55,784 nucleotides of DNA from Streptomyces sp. SolWspMP-5a-2. Lineage in GTDB: Bacteria > Actinomycetota > Actinomycetes > Streptomycetales > Streptomycetaceae. The number at the start of each line of letters is the position of its first letter. The stretch's first letter is position 1. The position numbers and the translations under genes are program-made. Below are positions 1-7,846 of the stretch, piece after piece. The notes below the pieces were generated by a model. That model was not told where the DNA came from. It made no database searches and was given only the letters and a program-made list of their open reading frames with translations. Location of the stretch: NCBI RefSeq assembly GCF_900091845.1, contig NZ_FMCI01000220.1:1-55784 (forward strand), given 5' to 3'.

Positions 1-660
1 CGGGAGCGGGACGCCAGGCGCGCGGGGGAGGAGCGGCTCGCCGGGTGGACCGGGGAGGCCGTGCGGGACGCGTGGGCCGAACGGCGCCGGATCGCCGCCG
101 GTCTTGAGACCACCGTCCTCGCCAGGACCGCCGACATGGTCGCGCAGGCCGAGGCGGGCCGCCTCGACGCCACCGCCGACCGGGCCCGCGACGCGCTCGC
201 CGCCATGCGTGCCCTGCTCGACACCGTCAGGGCGGACGACGAGCCGCCCGCGCTCCGGCCGCAGCCCACCCTCCAGGCCCTCGACCTGCTCGCCCACCAG
301 TGCCGGGCCACCGGCCGCGACGTCGAGATCCGGCTCGCCGCCCGGGTGCCCGCGCACCTGCCCACCGCCGTCGACCTGGCCGCCTACCACGCGGCCGAGA
401 CCCTGCTCGCGGCCGGCGGCGGACACCCCGCGCGGATCGAGATCGACGCGGACGGCGGTACGTTGACCCTCACGGCCACCGGTGTCCCCGCCGCCGCCCG
501 CCCGGCCGTGCGCGACCGGCTCGCGGCCCGGGTCGCGGCACTCGGCGGCACCCTGACCACCCCGGCGGGACCGTCGGCGGGACCGGTGAGCCTGCTGCTG
601 CCGCTCACCGGCACCACCGCGCCCGCGCCCGCCCGCCCGGACGAGGAGAGAGACCGATGA
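1..660 (+). CDS. Sensor histidine kinase, C-terminal part, degenerate (partial)
   Basis: The frame is open from the first base, so the N-terminus lies outside the window; 219 residues are visible. The first part looks like the dimerisation helix of NarL-type two-component kinases: the segment ERRRIAAGLETTVLA aligns with the usual ERxRIARELHDVVA. The phosphoacceptor His is replaced by Glu in that alignment. The rest resembles a worn-down HATPase domain without a clear N-box or G-box. Its stop codon overlaps the start of the response regulator (ATGA), so the two are co-translated and probably once formed a working pair. It may still act as a phosphatase, a sensor without kinase activity, or a partner in heterodimers. 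Assignment to the kinase family is fairly sure from context and helix pattern; loss of activity is inference. Confidence 0.7.
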   Translation, partial: RERDARRAGEERLAGWTGEAVRDAWAERRRIAAGLETTVLARTADMVAQAEAGRLDATADRARDALAAMRALLDTVRADDEPPALRPQPTLQALDLLAHQCRATGRDVEIRLAARVPAHLPTAVDLAAYHAAETLLAAGGGHPARIEIDADGGTLTLTATGVPAAARPAVRDRLAARVAALGGTLTTPAGPSAGPVSLLLPLTGTTAPAPARPDEERDR

Positions 661-1340
661 GCCTGCGGGTACTGGTCGTCGACGACCAGGGCATCGTCCG
701 GGCGGGCTTCGCCGCCGTGATCGACGCCGAGGACGACATGACGGTGGTCGGCGAGGCCGCAGACGGCGCCGAAGCGGTGCGGCTGGCCGCGGAGTCGGCG
801 CCCGACGTCGTCGTCATGGACGTCCGGATGCCCGGACTGGACGGCATCGCCGCCACCCGGATCATCACCGCCCGCCAGGACCCGCCCCGGGTCCTCGTGC
901 TGACCACCTTCGACCTCGACGCCTACGTCTTCGACGCGCTGCGCGCCGGAGCCTCCGGGTTCCTCCTCAAGGACGTCAGGCCCGCCGAACTCCTCGACGG
1001 GATCCGGGTGGTGGGCGGCGGCGAGAGCGTCCTCGCCCCCTCCGCCACCCGCAGGCTGATCGGCCACTACGCGGCGGGCCCGGACGCGGGATTCCGCTCC
1101 GGGGACGAACCCCGCGCCCTGGAGAGCCTCACCGCCCGCGAACGGTACGTCCTCGGCCTGATCGCGGCCGGTCTCAACAACGCGGAGATCGGCGCGGAAC
1201 TCGGCATCACCGTCGGCACCGTCAAGTCCCATGTGAACGCGCTGCTGCGCAAGCTGGGCCTGCGCGACCGCGTGCAGGCGACGATCCTCGCCTACGACCT
1301 CGGCCTGGCCCGCCCCCACCCACCGGGCCCCCGCCCCTGA
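657..1340 (+). CDS. Response regulator, NarL/LuxR family
   Basis: The product is a 227-residue DNA-binding response regulator. The receiver domain (about 1-120) has the acidic pair D9/D10, phosphoacceptor D55 in VVVMDVRMPG, a conserved Thr in VLTTFD and Lys in FLLKDV. A LuxR-type helix-turn-helix (about 155-215) follows: LTARERYVLGLIAAGLNNAE with TVKSHVNALLRKLGL. The ATG overlaps the stop of the upstream kinase, which decides the start; the frame is open further upstream but that part overlaps the kinase. All receiver residues are intact although the partner kinase lacks its His, so phosphorylation may come from another kinase or a small phosphodonor. Target genes are not evident; the membrane protein gene at 1408 may be one. 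Confidence 0.93.
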   Translation: MSLRVLVVDDQGIVRAGFAAVIDAEDDMTVVGEAADGAEAVRLAAESAPDVVVMDVRMPGLDGIAATRIITARQDPPRVLVLTTFDLDAYVFDALRAGASGFLLKDVRPAELLDGIRVVGGGESVLAPSATRRLIGHYAAGPDAGFRSGDEPRALESLTARERYVLGLIAAGLNNAEIGAELGITVGTVKSHVNALLRKLGLRDRVQATILAYDLGLARPHPPGPRP

Positions 1341-1407
1341 CCCCGACCGCGCCCGCACCCGGCACCGCGGCCCGCCCCCGACACCCCCTGCCCCAGGAGT
1401 CCACCTC

Positions 1408-1716
1408 GTGACCCGTCCCGACCGCGGCCCGCTGCGCGTCCTGCGCCGCGCGCTCACCGACGCCCTCGCCCTCGGCTATCTCGGCGTCTGCGCGGCCCTG
1501 CTGATCTGGGCCGTCGTCGTGACCGCCCGCGACGACTCGGGCGAGTCCATGGCCGGGGTGATCCCGGTCTTCGCCACCGCCCCGACCAGCCTGGTCCTGC
1601 TGCTCCTGCCGGACCGGATCTGGGCGTTCTTCGTTGCCGTCGTCGGCGCCGCGCTGGTCAACGCGGTCGTCATCGGCTGGTGCTCCAGCACGCTCAGGGC
1701 CGGGCGGCGGCGCTGA
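1408..1716 (+). CDS. Small membrane protein, SCO4225-like
   Basis: The 102-residue protein has a basic N-terminus and three hydrophobic segments (about 22-40, 50-67 and 70-90), so it is probably a three-helix inner-membrane protein. The GTG start has AGGAG eight bases upstream. The pattern (basic start, LGYLGVCAALLIWAV, then a PTSLVLLLLP segment) recalls the small actinomycete family typified by SCO4225, whose function is unknown to me. It follows the two-component pair by 67 bases on the same strand and could be a target or accessory protein of that system. Family assignment is from memory of the pattern and is only moderately sure. Confidence 0.7.
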   Translation: MTRPDRGPLRVLRRALTDALALGYLGVCAALLIWAVVVTARDDSGESMAGVIPVFATAPTSLVLLLLPDRIWAFFVAVVGAALVNAVVIGWCSSTLRAGRRR

Positions 1717-1740
1717 GCGCCGCCGCCCCGCCGGGCGCCG

Positions 1741-2388
1741 TCACTCCTGCGCGAGCGGCGGACCGTCCCCCGGCCGCTCCTGGTGCGAGTGGCGCTGCTC
1801 CCGCCACACCTCGCCGATGTTGTGGAAGCCCCGCTCCTCCCAGAAGCCGCGCCGGTCCTCGGTGAGGTACTCGACGGCCCGCAGCCACTTCGGGCTCTTG
1901 TAGCCGTAGAGGTGCGGGACGATCAGCCGCAGCGGGAAGCCGTGCTCGGCGGTCAGCGGCTCGCCGTTGTGGTGGGTGGCCAGCAGGGTGTCGGGCCGGT
2001 CGAAGTCGGCGAGCCGCAGATTGGCCGAGTAGCCGTACTCCGCCCAGGCCATCACGTGCGTGACGTCGGGCGCGGGCGGCATCAGCTCCAGCAGGGCGCG
2101 GGCGGGGATGCCGTACCACTCGTGGTCGGTGGAGGTGGAGCCGGTCGCGCAGTGCAGGTCGGCGGCGACGGTGATGTGGGGCAGCGCGGAGAGTTCGGCG
2201 AAGTTCCACACGCACATCCCGCCGTCGGCGGTGGCGCCGTGCACCCGCAGGTCCCAGCGTTCCATCCGGAAACGCGGCACCGGGCCGTAGTGCGAGACGG
2301 GCCAGCCGTGGACCTGGCGCTGACCCGGCGGAAGCCGGCGGGGCCCGCCCGCCGTGGCCTCGGTCGTGCCCTGTCCCTCGCTCGCCAC
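1741..2388 (-). CDS. Molybdopterin-dependent oxidoreductase, sulfite-oxidase-like
   Basis: The product has 215 residues with no signal peptide, so it is probably cytoplasmic. It matches the short sulfite-oxidase-fold family: the Mo-ligating cysteine is C80 in ADLHCATGST, followed by EWYGIPARALLEL, the motif HNGEPLTAEHGFPLRL that recurs in sulfite oxidase and YedY-type proteins, and the YGYKSPKW segment near the C-terminus. There is no heme or dimerisation domain. The substrate is unknown. A molybdate-binding protein is encoded just upstream on the same strand, which fits a shared link to molybdenum metabolism. The fold call is firm; the reaction is open. Confidence 0.9.
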   Translation of the reverse strand: MASEGQGTTEATAGGPRRLPPGQRQVHGWPVSHYGPVPRFRMERWDLRVHGATADGGMCVWNFAELSALPHITVAADLHCATGSTSTDHEWYGIPARALLELMPPAPDVTHVMAWAEYGYSANLRLADFDRPDTLLATHHNGEPLTAEHGFPLRLIVPHLYGYKSPKWLRAVEYLTEDRRGFWEERGFHNIGEVWREQRHSHQERPGDGPPLAQE

Positions 2389-2484
2389 CAGATGGCCCCT
2401 CTCCCTCTGCTTCCCGTAGCGCCCAAGCCGCGCTGCCGCCTCCTGTGCAGCGTAGATGCTCGGCGTCCGGGCGGCGGCCGGGGG

Positions 2485-2904
2485 TCACGCCGTCGCGAGC
2501 GACACCTCGGTCGACTTGATCAGCGCGACGACCAGCGAACCGGGCGCGAGCCCCAGGTCGGCGGCGGCCTCCCGGGTGATGGCCGAGGTCAGCTCGCCGC
2601 CCGGCACCGCAACCTTCACCGTCGCCATCGCCCCGCCCAGCGCGACCCCGGCGACCGTGCCGGGGAGCTGGTTGCGGATGGAAACCCCGGCGACCGGCTC
2701 GGTGGCCAGCGCGACCTCCGTGGACTTCACCAGCGCGCGGACGGCGGAGCCCGCGGCGAGCCCGAGGTCCTCGACGGCCTCCAGGGTGATCGCGGCGGTG
2801 AGGTCCTGCCCGCCCGCGAGCCGCACCCGCACCGCCGCCATCACCTCGCCCGGCGTGACGGCGGTGACCGTACCGGGAAGCTGGTTGCGCAGACTCAGGC
2901 TCAT
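2485..2904 (-). CDS. Molbindin-like protein with two TOBE/Mop domains
   Basis: The 139-residue protein consists of two tandem TOBE (Mop) repeats. Each begins with S(L/I)RNQLPGTV and ends with VKSTEVALAT or IKSTEVSLAT, which are hallmarks of molybdate/tungstate-binding Mop domains. Such small proteins bind molybdate in the cytoplasm as a store or sensor. The frame is open 26 codons further upstream, but the ATG used here has GAGGTG seven bases before it and starts exactly at the domain. It lies on the same strand 97 bases upstream of the molybdoenzyme gene, so a joint transcript is likely. There is no helix-turn-helix, so it is not a ModE regulator. Confidence 0.92.
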   Translation of the reverse strand: MSLSLRNQLPGTVTAVTPGEVMAAVRVRLAGGQDLTAAITLEAVEDLGLAAGSAVRALVKSTEVALATEPVAGVSIRNQLPGTVAGVALGGAMATVKVAVPGGELTSAITREAAADLGLAPGSLVVALIKSTEVSLATA

Positions 2905-2994
2905 GACGGAACACCTCGGGGCATGTCGGTACCGGGTCGGATCATCGGTGCGTTCGGGACGGAAGGGGAGCTTCCGGACCATCGCCCGTCCAAG

Positions 2995-3801
2995 CTAACC
3001 CGCGTCGCGCCGCCCCACACGGACCCCGTCGCAGCCGCCACCCGCGCGGCCGTCCCCGCCTCGCGGATCGGAGGACGGCCCTGCCGTCGGGCGCCGTCCC
3101 GCCGGGTCCAGGACGTGCGGAACCCCGGCCAGCGACATCGGCGGAGGCGGCGGGAGCGGGCCGCCGTCCCGGGACCCGAAGGCCCCGAAGAGATAGGCGA
3201 GCAGACGGCGGGAGGCGGCGAGCGCGACCTCGCGGGGCTGCCCGGCGAGCCCGCCGTGGGCCAGCAGCAGGAGGGTGATGTCGGCGGGGTCGAAGTCCTC
3301 GTGCACCTGCCCCGCCTCCCGGGCGCGCCGGACCAGCTCCCGCAGCCCCTCCTCGGCGCAGGCGCGTTCCCTGCCGTGGTCCAGGGCGTCGGGGAACCCG
3401 GTCATGAAGGCGGTGCCGAACCCGCGGTCGGTCACCTGCGTGGCGCACACCTGCTCCAGCAGCGCGTACAGACCCCGGCCCGGGTCGGGATCGGCGAGCG
3501 CCTCCTCGAACGCCGCGGCGCAGAGGCCGAGTTGCTCGTCGAAGGCGGCCCGGACGAGGGCGTCCCGGCTGGGGAAGCGCCGGTAGAGGGTGGCCATGCC
3601 GACCCCGGCGCGGCGGGCGACGGCGGTCAGCGGGGCGTCGACCCCCTGGGCCGCGAACGTCTCCCGTGCGGCCTCGACGATCCGCTCCCGGTTGCGCCGG
3701 GCGTCCGCGCGCAGACCCGCGGGTTCCGTGCCGCCGGACGGGGGGTCGAGGGGCGCTGCGGGGTCGGGCGCGGGGGCGTTGCGAGAGGTCTCGGCAGGCA
3801 A
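2995..3801 (-). CDS. TetR-family transcriptional regulator
   Basis: The product is 268 residues. The N-terminal TetR helix-turn-helix (about 30-85) is clear: RRNRERIVEAARETFAAQG, then LTAVARRAGVGMATLYRRFP. The ligand-binding part resembles the TetR_C domain found in many actinomycete repressors, and a Gly/Pro-rich tail of about 50 residues is unusual. The only plausible start is TTG: an in-frame TGA lies three codons upstream and no ATG or GTG precedes the DNA-binding domain. It is transcribed away from an oxidoreductase gene at 3916, the usual layout for a local repressor, and a CGGTC-N6-GACCG palindrome sits in the shared region. The inducer is unknown. Confidence 0.9.
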   Translation of the reverse strand: MPAETSRNAPAPDPAAPLDPPSGGTEPAGLRADARRNRERIVEAARETFAAQGVDAPLTAVARRAGVGMATLYRRFPSRDALVRAAFDEQLGLCAAAFEEALADPDPGRGLYALLEQVCATQVTDRGFGTAFMTGFPDALDHGRERACAEEGLRELVRRAREAGQVHEDFDPADITLLLLAHGGLAGQPREVALAASRRLLAYLFGAFGSRDGGPLPPPPPMSLAGVPHVLDPAGRRPTAGPSSDPRGGDGRAGGGCDGVRVGRRDAG

Positions 3802-3843
3802 TGTCTCTCACTTCGGGTCAAGTGGAAGGTGCTGTCCGGTTAG

Positions 3844-3859
3844 CGGTCTAGCGTGACCG
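3844..3859. promoter_or_regulatory. Candidate TetR operator
   Basis: The inverted repeat CGGTC-N6-GACCG lies in the 114-base region shared by the divergent tetR-type gene (start 3801) and the oxidoreductase gene (start 3916). Its position and symmetry fit a TetR dimer site. Arms are only five bases, so this is tentative. Confidence 0.4.
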
Positions 3860-3915
3860 TACCAGCGGACGCACCGGGCGTCCTCGCAGGTCCGGCACAC
3901 CCCACGGGACATGAC

Positions 3916-4872
3916 ATGAGTGACATGCGCGCAGCTCTCTTCGACCGCTTCGGCCCTCCGGAGGTGCTCCGCGTCGGCAGGGTGCCCCGGCCCGTCCCGG
4001 CGCCCGACGAGGTGCTGGTGCGGGTGAGCGCCGCCAGTGTCAACGGCGGTGAACTCCTCGGCCGGGCCGGGAAGCTGCGCCTGGTGACCGGCCGCGCCTT
4101 CCCGCTGCGGACCGGCATCGACTTCGTCGGCGAGGTCGCGGGGACCGGGGCGTCGGTCACCGGCGTGCGCCCGGGGGAGCGGGTCTGGGGCGTGCTGGGC
4201 CGCAGGACCGGCACCATGGCCGAGTACGTCGCCGTGCACCAGGGCCGGGTCGGCCCCGCGCCGGGCAACCTGGGCCCTGAGGACGCCGTCTCGCTGATCG
4301 CGGGCGGGACGACGGCGGTGACGGCGCTGCGCGACAAGGCCGCCCTGAAGCCCGGTGAACGGCTCCTGGTGCGCGGCGGCAGCGGGGGAGTGGGCAGCGT
4401 CGCCGTGCAGCTCGGGAAGCTGTACGGGGCCCGGGTGGTCGCGCTCGCCGGGGCCGGGAACCTGGACTTCGTGCGGGGTCTGGGCGCCGCGGAGGCGCTG
4501 GACCACCGCACGACCCCGTTCGCGGCGCTGGGCCGCTTCGACGTCGTCCTCGACACGGTCGGCACCCGGCAGGCGGAGGTGCGGCGGCTGCTGGCGCCGG
4601 GCGGGCGGATGGTCGCGATCACCGCCGATCTGACGCGGCCGGTCGCCGCGGTGGCGACGCTGCTCGGGTCCGCCGTGCACGGCAGGGGCCGCATCCGCTT
4701 CTTCTCCGGCAACCCCGGCACCGGGCTGCTGACCGAGGTCGCCGGGTACGCGGAGCGCGGCGACCTCGTCCCGGTCGTGGACACCGTCCACCCGCTGGAG
4801 GACATCGCCGGGGCCCACCGGGCGCTGGAGGCGGGCGGGGTGCGCGGCAAGCACGTGGTGCGGATCGGCTGA
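3916..4872 (+). CDS. Medium-chain NADPH:quinone reductase-like oxidoreductase
   Basis: The product is 318 residues of the MDR superfamily, quinone-reductase branch. The GroES-like N-terminal half contains FGPPEVLRVG and GIDFVGEVAGTG; the nucleotide-binding motif is VRGGSGGVGSVAVQLGKLYG (about 150-170). There are no zinc ligands, so it likely reduces quinones or enones with NADPH. The frame is open from a GTG at 3853, but the ATG chosen has ACGGGA seven bases upstream and removes a non-conserved leader; ATG 3925 is an alternative. It is divergent from the TetR gene at 2995-3801 and is the likely target of that repressor. It converges with a second quinone-reductase-like gene at 4938. Confidence 0.9.
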   Translation: MSDMRAALFDRFGPPEVLRVGRVPRPVPAPDEVLVRVSAASVNGGELLGRAGKLRLVTGRAFPLRTGIDFVGEVAGTGASVTGVRPGERVWGVLGRRTGTMAEYVAVHQGRVGPAPGNLGPEDAVSLIAGGTTAVTALRDKAALKPGERLLVRGGSGGVGSVAVQLGKLYGARVVALAGAGNLDFVRGLGAAEALDHRTTPFAALGRFDVVLDTVGTRQAEVRRLLAPGGRMVAITADLTRPVAAVATLLGSAVHGRGRIRFFSGNPGTGLLTEVAGYAERGDLVPVVDTVHPLEDIAGAHRALEAGGVRGKHVVRIG

Positions 4873-4884
4873 GCGGACGGCTCG

Positions 4885-4906
4885 GGGACGGGCGGGCCCG
4901 CGTCCC
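4885..4906. terminator. Bidirectional terminator hairpin
   Basis: GGGACG and CGTCCC form a six-base stem around a GC-rich loop that is itself partly self-complementary (CGGGCCCG). It lies between the two convergent oxidoreductase genes and could end both transcripts. No T-run follows, as is common in Streptomyces. Confidence 0.55.
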
Positions 4907-4937
4907 GTCCCGTCGTGCGCGGGGCCGGGCCGTGCGG

Positions 4938-5972
4938 TCACGGCGTCAGGACGACCTTCCCGGCGACCGTGCCGGACTCGGCGAGCCGCAGGGCCTCGGC
5001 GGCGCTTTCGAGGGGGAGTTCGGCGGCGATGCGCGGGGTGACCTCACCGCGCCGCACCGCCGCGAAGACCTGGGTGAGGTCGCCGCGCAGCCGCGCGCGG
5101 AACCGGTCCTCGGCGAGGGCGCGACCGGCCCAGATGTTGAAGAAGTAGGCGCGCCGCCCGTTGGGCAGGGCGTTCCAGAGCCAGACCCGGCCCAGCAGCT
5201 TGAACACGGGCGCCTGCTTGGAGCCCTCGTCGTCCCGGGTGGCGGCGCTGCCGTAGGAGACGAGGGTGCCGCCGGGGGCGAGCAGCCGCCAGGAGTCGAC
5301 GATGCCGGGGCCGCCGACGTGGTCGAAGACGGCGTCCACCCCGCCGGGGGCGAGGGCGCGGACGCGGGCGGCGACGTCCCCGGCGCGGTAGTCGACGGGC
5401 GTCACGCCCTGGGCGCGCAGCGCGTCGTGGTGGCGGGGCGAGGCGGTGCCGATGACCTCGACGCCGGCCGCGCGGGCGAGCTGGACCAGCACGGAGCCGA
5501 CGCCGCCGTTGGCGCCGAGGACCACCACGGTCTGCCCGGCGCGGACGCGGGCCTTGCGGTGCAGCATCTGCCAGGCGGTGATGCCGTTGACGACGACCGT
5601 CTCGGCCTCGGCCGCCCCGATCCCGGCGGGGACCTCGACGGTGTCCGCCGCGTCGACGACCACATGGCTGGCCCAGCCGCCGACCTTGACCAGCGCGGCC
5701 ACCCGGCGGCCCACCAGCCCGGGGTCGACGTCCTCGCCCGCCGAGGCCACCGTGCCGACCAGGTCGTAGCCGGGGACGAAGGGGAAGGGCGGCTGGTCGT
5801 AGTACCGGCCGCGGCGCATCTGCTGCTCGGCGAAGGAGACCCCGGTGGCCTCCATCCGGACGACGACCTGCCCCCGCGCGGCGGTCGGGACGGCTCCGCC
5901 GCGCCGGATCTGGAGCCCCTCCGGCTCCACGGTGCCCGGCAGGACGATCTCGGTCAGTGCTTCTGCGGTCAT
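4938..5972 (-). CDS. Medium-chain zinc-independent oxidoreductase
   Basis: The 344-residue product belongs to the MDR superfamily, like the neighbour at 3916 but only distantly similar. It shows VSFAEQQMRRGRY, the PGYDLVGTV segment, a Rossmann motif VLGANGGVGSVLVQLARAAG and the late FDHVGGPGIVDSWRLLAPGGTLVSYG segment typical of synaptic vesicle VAT-1/quinone oxidoreductases. Structural-zinc cysteines are absent. A GTG four codons earlier is possible, but the ATG at 5972 has a perfect GGAGG five bases upstream. It is divergent from the TetR gene at 6197, its probable regulator. The substrate is unknown. Confidence 0.9.
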   Translation of the reverse strand: MTAEALTEIVLPGTVEPEGLQIRRGGAVPTAARGQVVVRMEATGVSFAEQQMRRGRYYDQPPFPFVPGYDLVGTVASAGEDVDPGLVGRRVAALVKVGGWASHVVVDAADTVEVPAGIGAAEAETVVVNGITAWQMLHRKARVRAGQTVVVLGANGGVGSVLVQLARAAGVEVIGTASPRHHDALRAQGVTPVDYRAGDVAARVRALAPGGVDAVFDHVGGPGIVDSWRLLAPGGTLVSYGSAATRDDEGSKQAPVFKLLGRVWLWNALPNGRRAYFFNIWAGRALAEDRFRARLRGDLTQVFAAVRRGEVTPRIAAELPLESAAEALRLAESGTVAGKVVLTP

Positions 5973-6025
5973 GACGGCCTCCACATCGTGGGCGGACGGT
6001 CGGTGCTGCCCGCCGTCCCTGATGA

Positions 6026-6040
6026 GTTAGAAGCTATAAC
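6026..6040. promoter_or_regulatory. Candidate operator overlapping the -10 region
   Basis: GTTA-N7-TAAC is an inverted repeat in an unusually AT-rich stretch. It overlaps the proposed -10 of the oxidoreductase promoter, the position expected for a repressor such as the TetR protein encoded at 6197. Confidence 0.4.
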
Positions 6041-6059
6041 GAAAACTAGAGAGCGTCAA
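6033..6059 (-). promoter_or_regulatory. Candidate promoter of the 4938-5972 oxidoreductase
   Basis: On the minus strand TTGACG (-35) is followed after 15 bases by TATAGC (-10). Spacing is slightly short; the sequence is far more AT-rich than its surroundings. Confidence 0.45.
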
Positions 6060-6141
6060 CGAAGGCGCCTTGTTTTCGCGCGTGCAAGAGCCCGTCAAAA
6101 GCGTCTGACCTGCAATAATGAACACCTAACGTCATGGTGAT

Positions 6142-6156
6142 AACCTCTAACAGGTT
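6142..6156. promoter_or_regulatory. Candidate operator before the TetR gene
   Basis: AACCT-N5-AGGTT is a perfect five-base inverted repeat 41 bases before the GTG start of the TetR gene. It could be an autoregulatory site. Arms are short. Confidence 0.4.
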
Positions 6157-6196
6157 CGGTGGGACGGGAACATCAGAGGTGAGGAGGCGGGTCGGA

Positions 6197-6886
6197 GTGA
6201 GCGCGAAGACCGAGACCCCGCGCGAGCGCTACCGGGCGCAGGTGCGGGCGGAGATCAAGGACCACGCGTGGCGGCAGATCGCCACGGCGGGCGCGTCCGC
6301 GCTCTCCCTGAACGCGATCGCCAAGCTGATGGGGATGAGCGGCCCGGCCCTCTACCGCTACTACGCGGGACGCGACGAACTGATCACCGAGCTGATCAAG
6401 GACGGCTACCGGAGCCTCGCCGACCGGCTGCGCGCCGCCGCGGACGACGGCGCCGACGTGCGCGCCCTGGCCCGCGCCGTCCGGGGCTGGGCGCTGGAGG
6501 ACCCGAACCGCTTCTTCCTCCTCTACGGCACCCCGGTCCCCGGCTACCACGCCCCGGACGAGACGACGGTGATCAGCGCCGAGATCATGGCCGTCCTCCT
6601 CGACACCTGGTCGAGGGAGCCGGGGGCGCCGACCGCGGAGGACCCAGAGACCCCGTTCGCCGCGCACCTGCGCGACCACCGCGCCTGGTCCAGGGGCCAC
6701 CCCGCCCCGCCCGCCGTCCTGCACCGCGCGCTCAGCCTCTGGGCCCGCGTCCAGGGCGTCCTCTCCCTCGAACTCGCCGGGCAGTTCACCGGCATGGGCT
6801 TCGACGCGGAGGCGTTCTTCGAGGCGGAGATCACCGACCTGGTGACGACGGCGGCGGCCGGTCGGCCCGCGCCGAGCGCCCAGTAG
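6197..6886 (+). CDS. TetR-family transcriptional regulator
   Basis: The product is 229 residues. The TetR DNA-binding domain occupies about 10-60 (RAEIKDHAWRQIATAGASAL, then AIAKLMGMSGPALYRYYAGR). The C-terminal half, with WALEDPNRFFLLYGTPVPGY, is typical of the WHG (TetR_C) ligand domain of actinomycete regulators. The frame is open from an ATG at 6134, but the GTG at 6197 is preceded by AGGAGG nine bases upstream and starts just before the conserved part; the region 6134-6196 holds operator-like palindromes. It is divergent from the oxidoreductase at 4938-5972 and presumably represses it. Confidence 0.9.
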   Translation: MSAKTETPRERYRAQVRAEIKDHAWRQIATAGASALSLNAIAKLMGMSGPALYRYYAGRDELITELIKDGYRSLADRLRAAADDGADVRALARAVRGWALEDPNRFFLLYGTPVPGYHAPDETTVISAEIMAVLLDTWSREPGAPTAEDPETPFAAHLRDHRAWSRGHPAPPAVLHRALSLWARVQGVLSLELAGQFTGMGFDAEAFFEAEITDLVTTAAAGRPAPSAQ

Positions 6887-6960
6887 GCCGTCCCGTGACC
6901 TAGACGCGGTCTACGCAGAGCGGCGCCAGTACCACCGCTCAGCGCTGACCCGCGCGCCAT

Positions 6961-6991
6961 GGGACCGCCGGTCCGGTAGGCCGGCGGTCCC
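6961..6991. terminator. Bidirectional terminator hairpin
   Basis: GGGACCGCCGG and CCGGCGGTCCC form a perfect 11-base stem with a nine-base loop. It lies between the ends of the convergent tetR gene (6886) and the DUF4232 gene (7018). Confidence 0.8.
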
Positions 6992-7017
6992 ACGGGTCGT
7001 TCTCCGGTGGTGCCTGG

Positions 7018-7605
7018 TCAGCCGGACACGTCGATGTGCCGGGCCAGCGCGGTGACGGTGAGGTCGCCGTGGTCGACCCACTCCGGGAAGGCCAGCGTCT
7101 TGTACGTGGTGGACGCGGGCGGGGTGATGCGCAGGGAGGAGGCGTGGACCGCCTCGGACGTGCCGGTGTTGGCGTGCGTCCAGGCCAGGACGGCCTCCGC
7201 GCTCTGCCCGTCCTTCAGGGCGAGGGTCTTCTTGCCGGGGTTCTGCGCGTACCAGGTGTCGCCCCACGTGGTGTGCGAGGACAGCGCGGTGTGCGCCGCG
7301 TTCTCCAGGCCGACGCCGGGGAAGCCGCGCAGGGCGCAGGTGGTTCCGCTCAGGTTGCGCAGGCGCAGCACGACGCCCTGGTGGTTCATGCCACCGGCCA
7401 GCCGCTCGCCGAAGGTCGCCTTGAGGGCGGAGGCGGCGCAGGTCGGGGTGGACGCGGCGGCCGGCTGCGCGGCGGCCTGGGCTGTGCCCGCCCCGGCGAG
7501 CGCCAGGGTGAGTCCCCCGGCCGCGGCGGCGCCGAGCAGGACGCGACCGGTGCGGCGGCCGGTGCGGGCGGTGGTGGTGCGGTGGCTGTTCTCGTGCTCG
7601 ATCAC
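7018..7605 (-). CDS. Secreted DUF4232-domain protein
   Basis: The 195-residue protein has a basic N-terminus, a hydrophobic signal segment (about 22-42, VLLGAAAAGGLTLALAGAG) and a probable cleavage after TAQA. The mature part matches the DUF4232 pattern: CAASALKATFG, VVLRLRNLSGTTCALRGFPGVGL and a late WVDHGDLTVTAL. Two cysteines could form a disulfide. Function of this extracellular family is unknown. The GTG start has GGGGAG ten bases upstream; the 45 codons open before it are not conserved in appearance. It stands alone between two terminator-like hairpins. Confidence 0.85.
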   Translation of the reverse strand: MIEHENSHRTTTARTGRRTGRVLLGAAAAGGLTLALAGAGTAQAAAQPAAASTPTCAASALKATFGERLAGGMNHQGVVLRLRNLSGTTCALRGFPGVGLENAAHTALSSHTTWGDTWYAQNPGKKTLALKDGQSAEAVLAWTHANTGTSEAVHASSLRITPPASTTYKTLAFPEWVDHGDLTVTALARHIDVSG

Positions 7606-7820
7606 GGAGATCGATCTCCCCTCGTGCCCTGGCGCGGGCCGTGGTGCCGGGCCCGCGCCGATGTCGTTGCGTCGTACACGAGGTGTGATGGGCGGCGGGA
7701 GCGGAAAAGTTCGCCGCGCGGAGGAAAAACTTTCGAACACCTCTCCGGCGAAGGGGTGACCGATGTCCCCGGTGGGCCGGGACGGCGGCAGCGGCGGGGG
7801 TGGCGCGGCCGTCGTCCCGG

Positions 7821-7835
7821 CCCCGGTGTCCGGGG
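7821..7835. terminator. Short hairpin after the arabinofuranosidase gene
   Basis: CCCCGG-TGT-CCGGGG forms a compact stem-loop 12 bases past the end of the minus-strand gene at 7847. It is short but GC-rich, so termination is plausible. Confidence 0.4.
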
Positions 7836-7846
7836 TGGCGGGAGCC

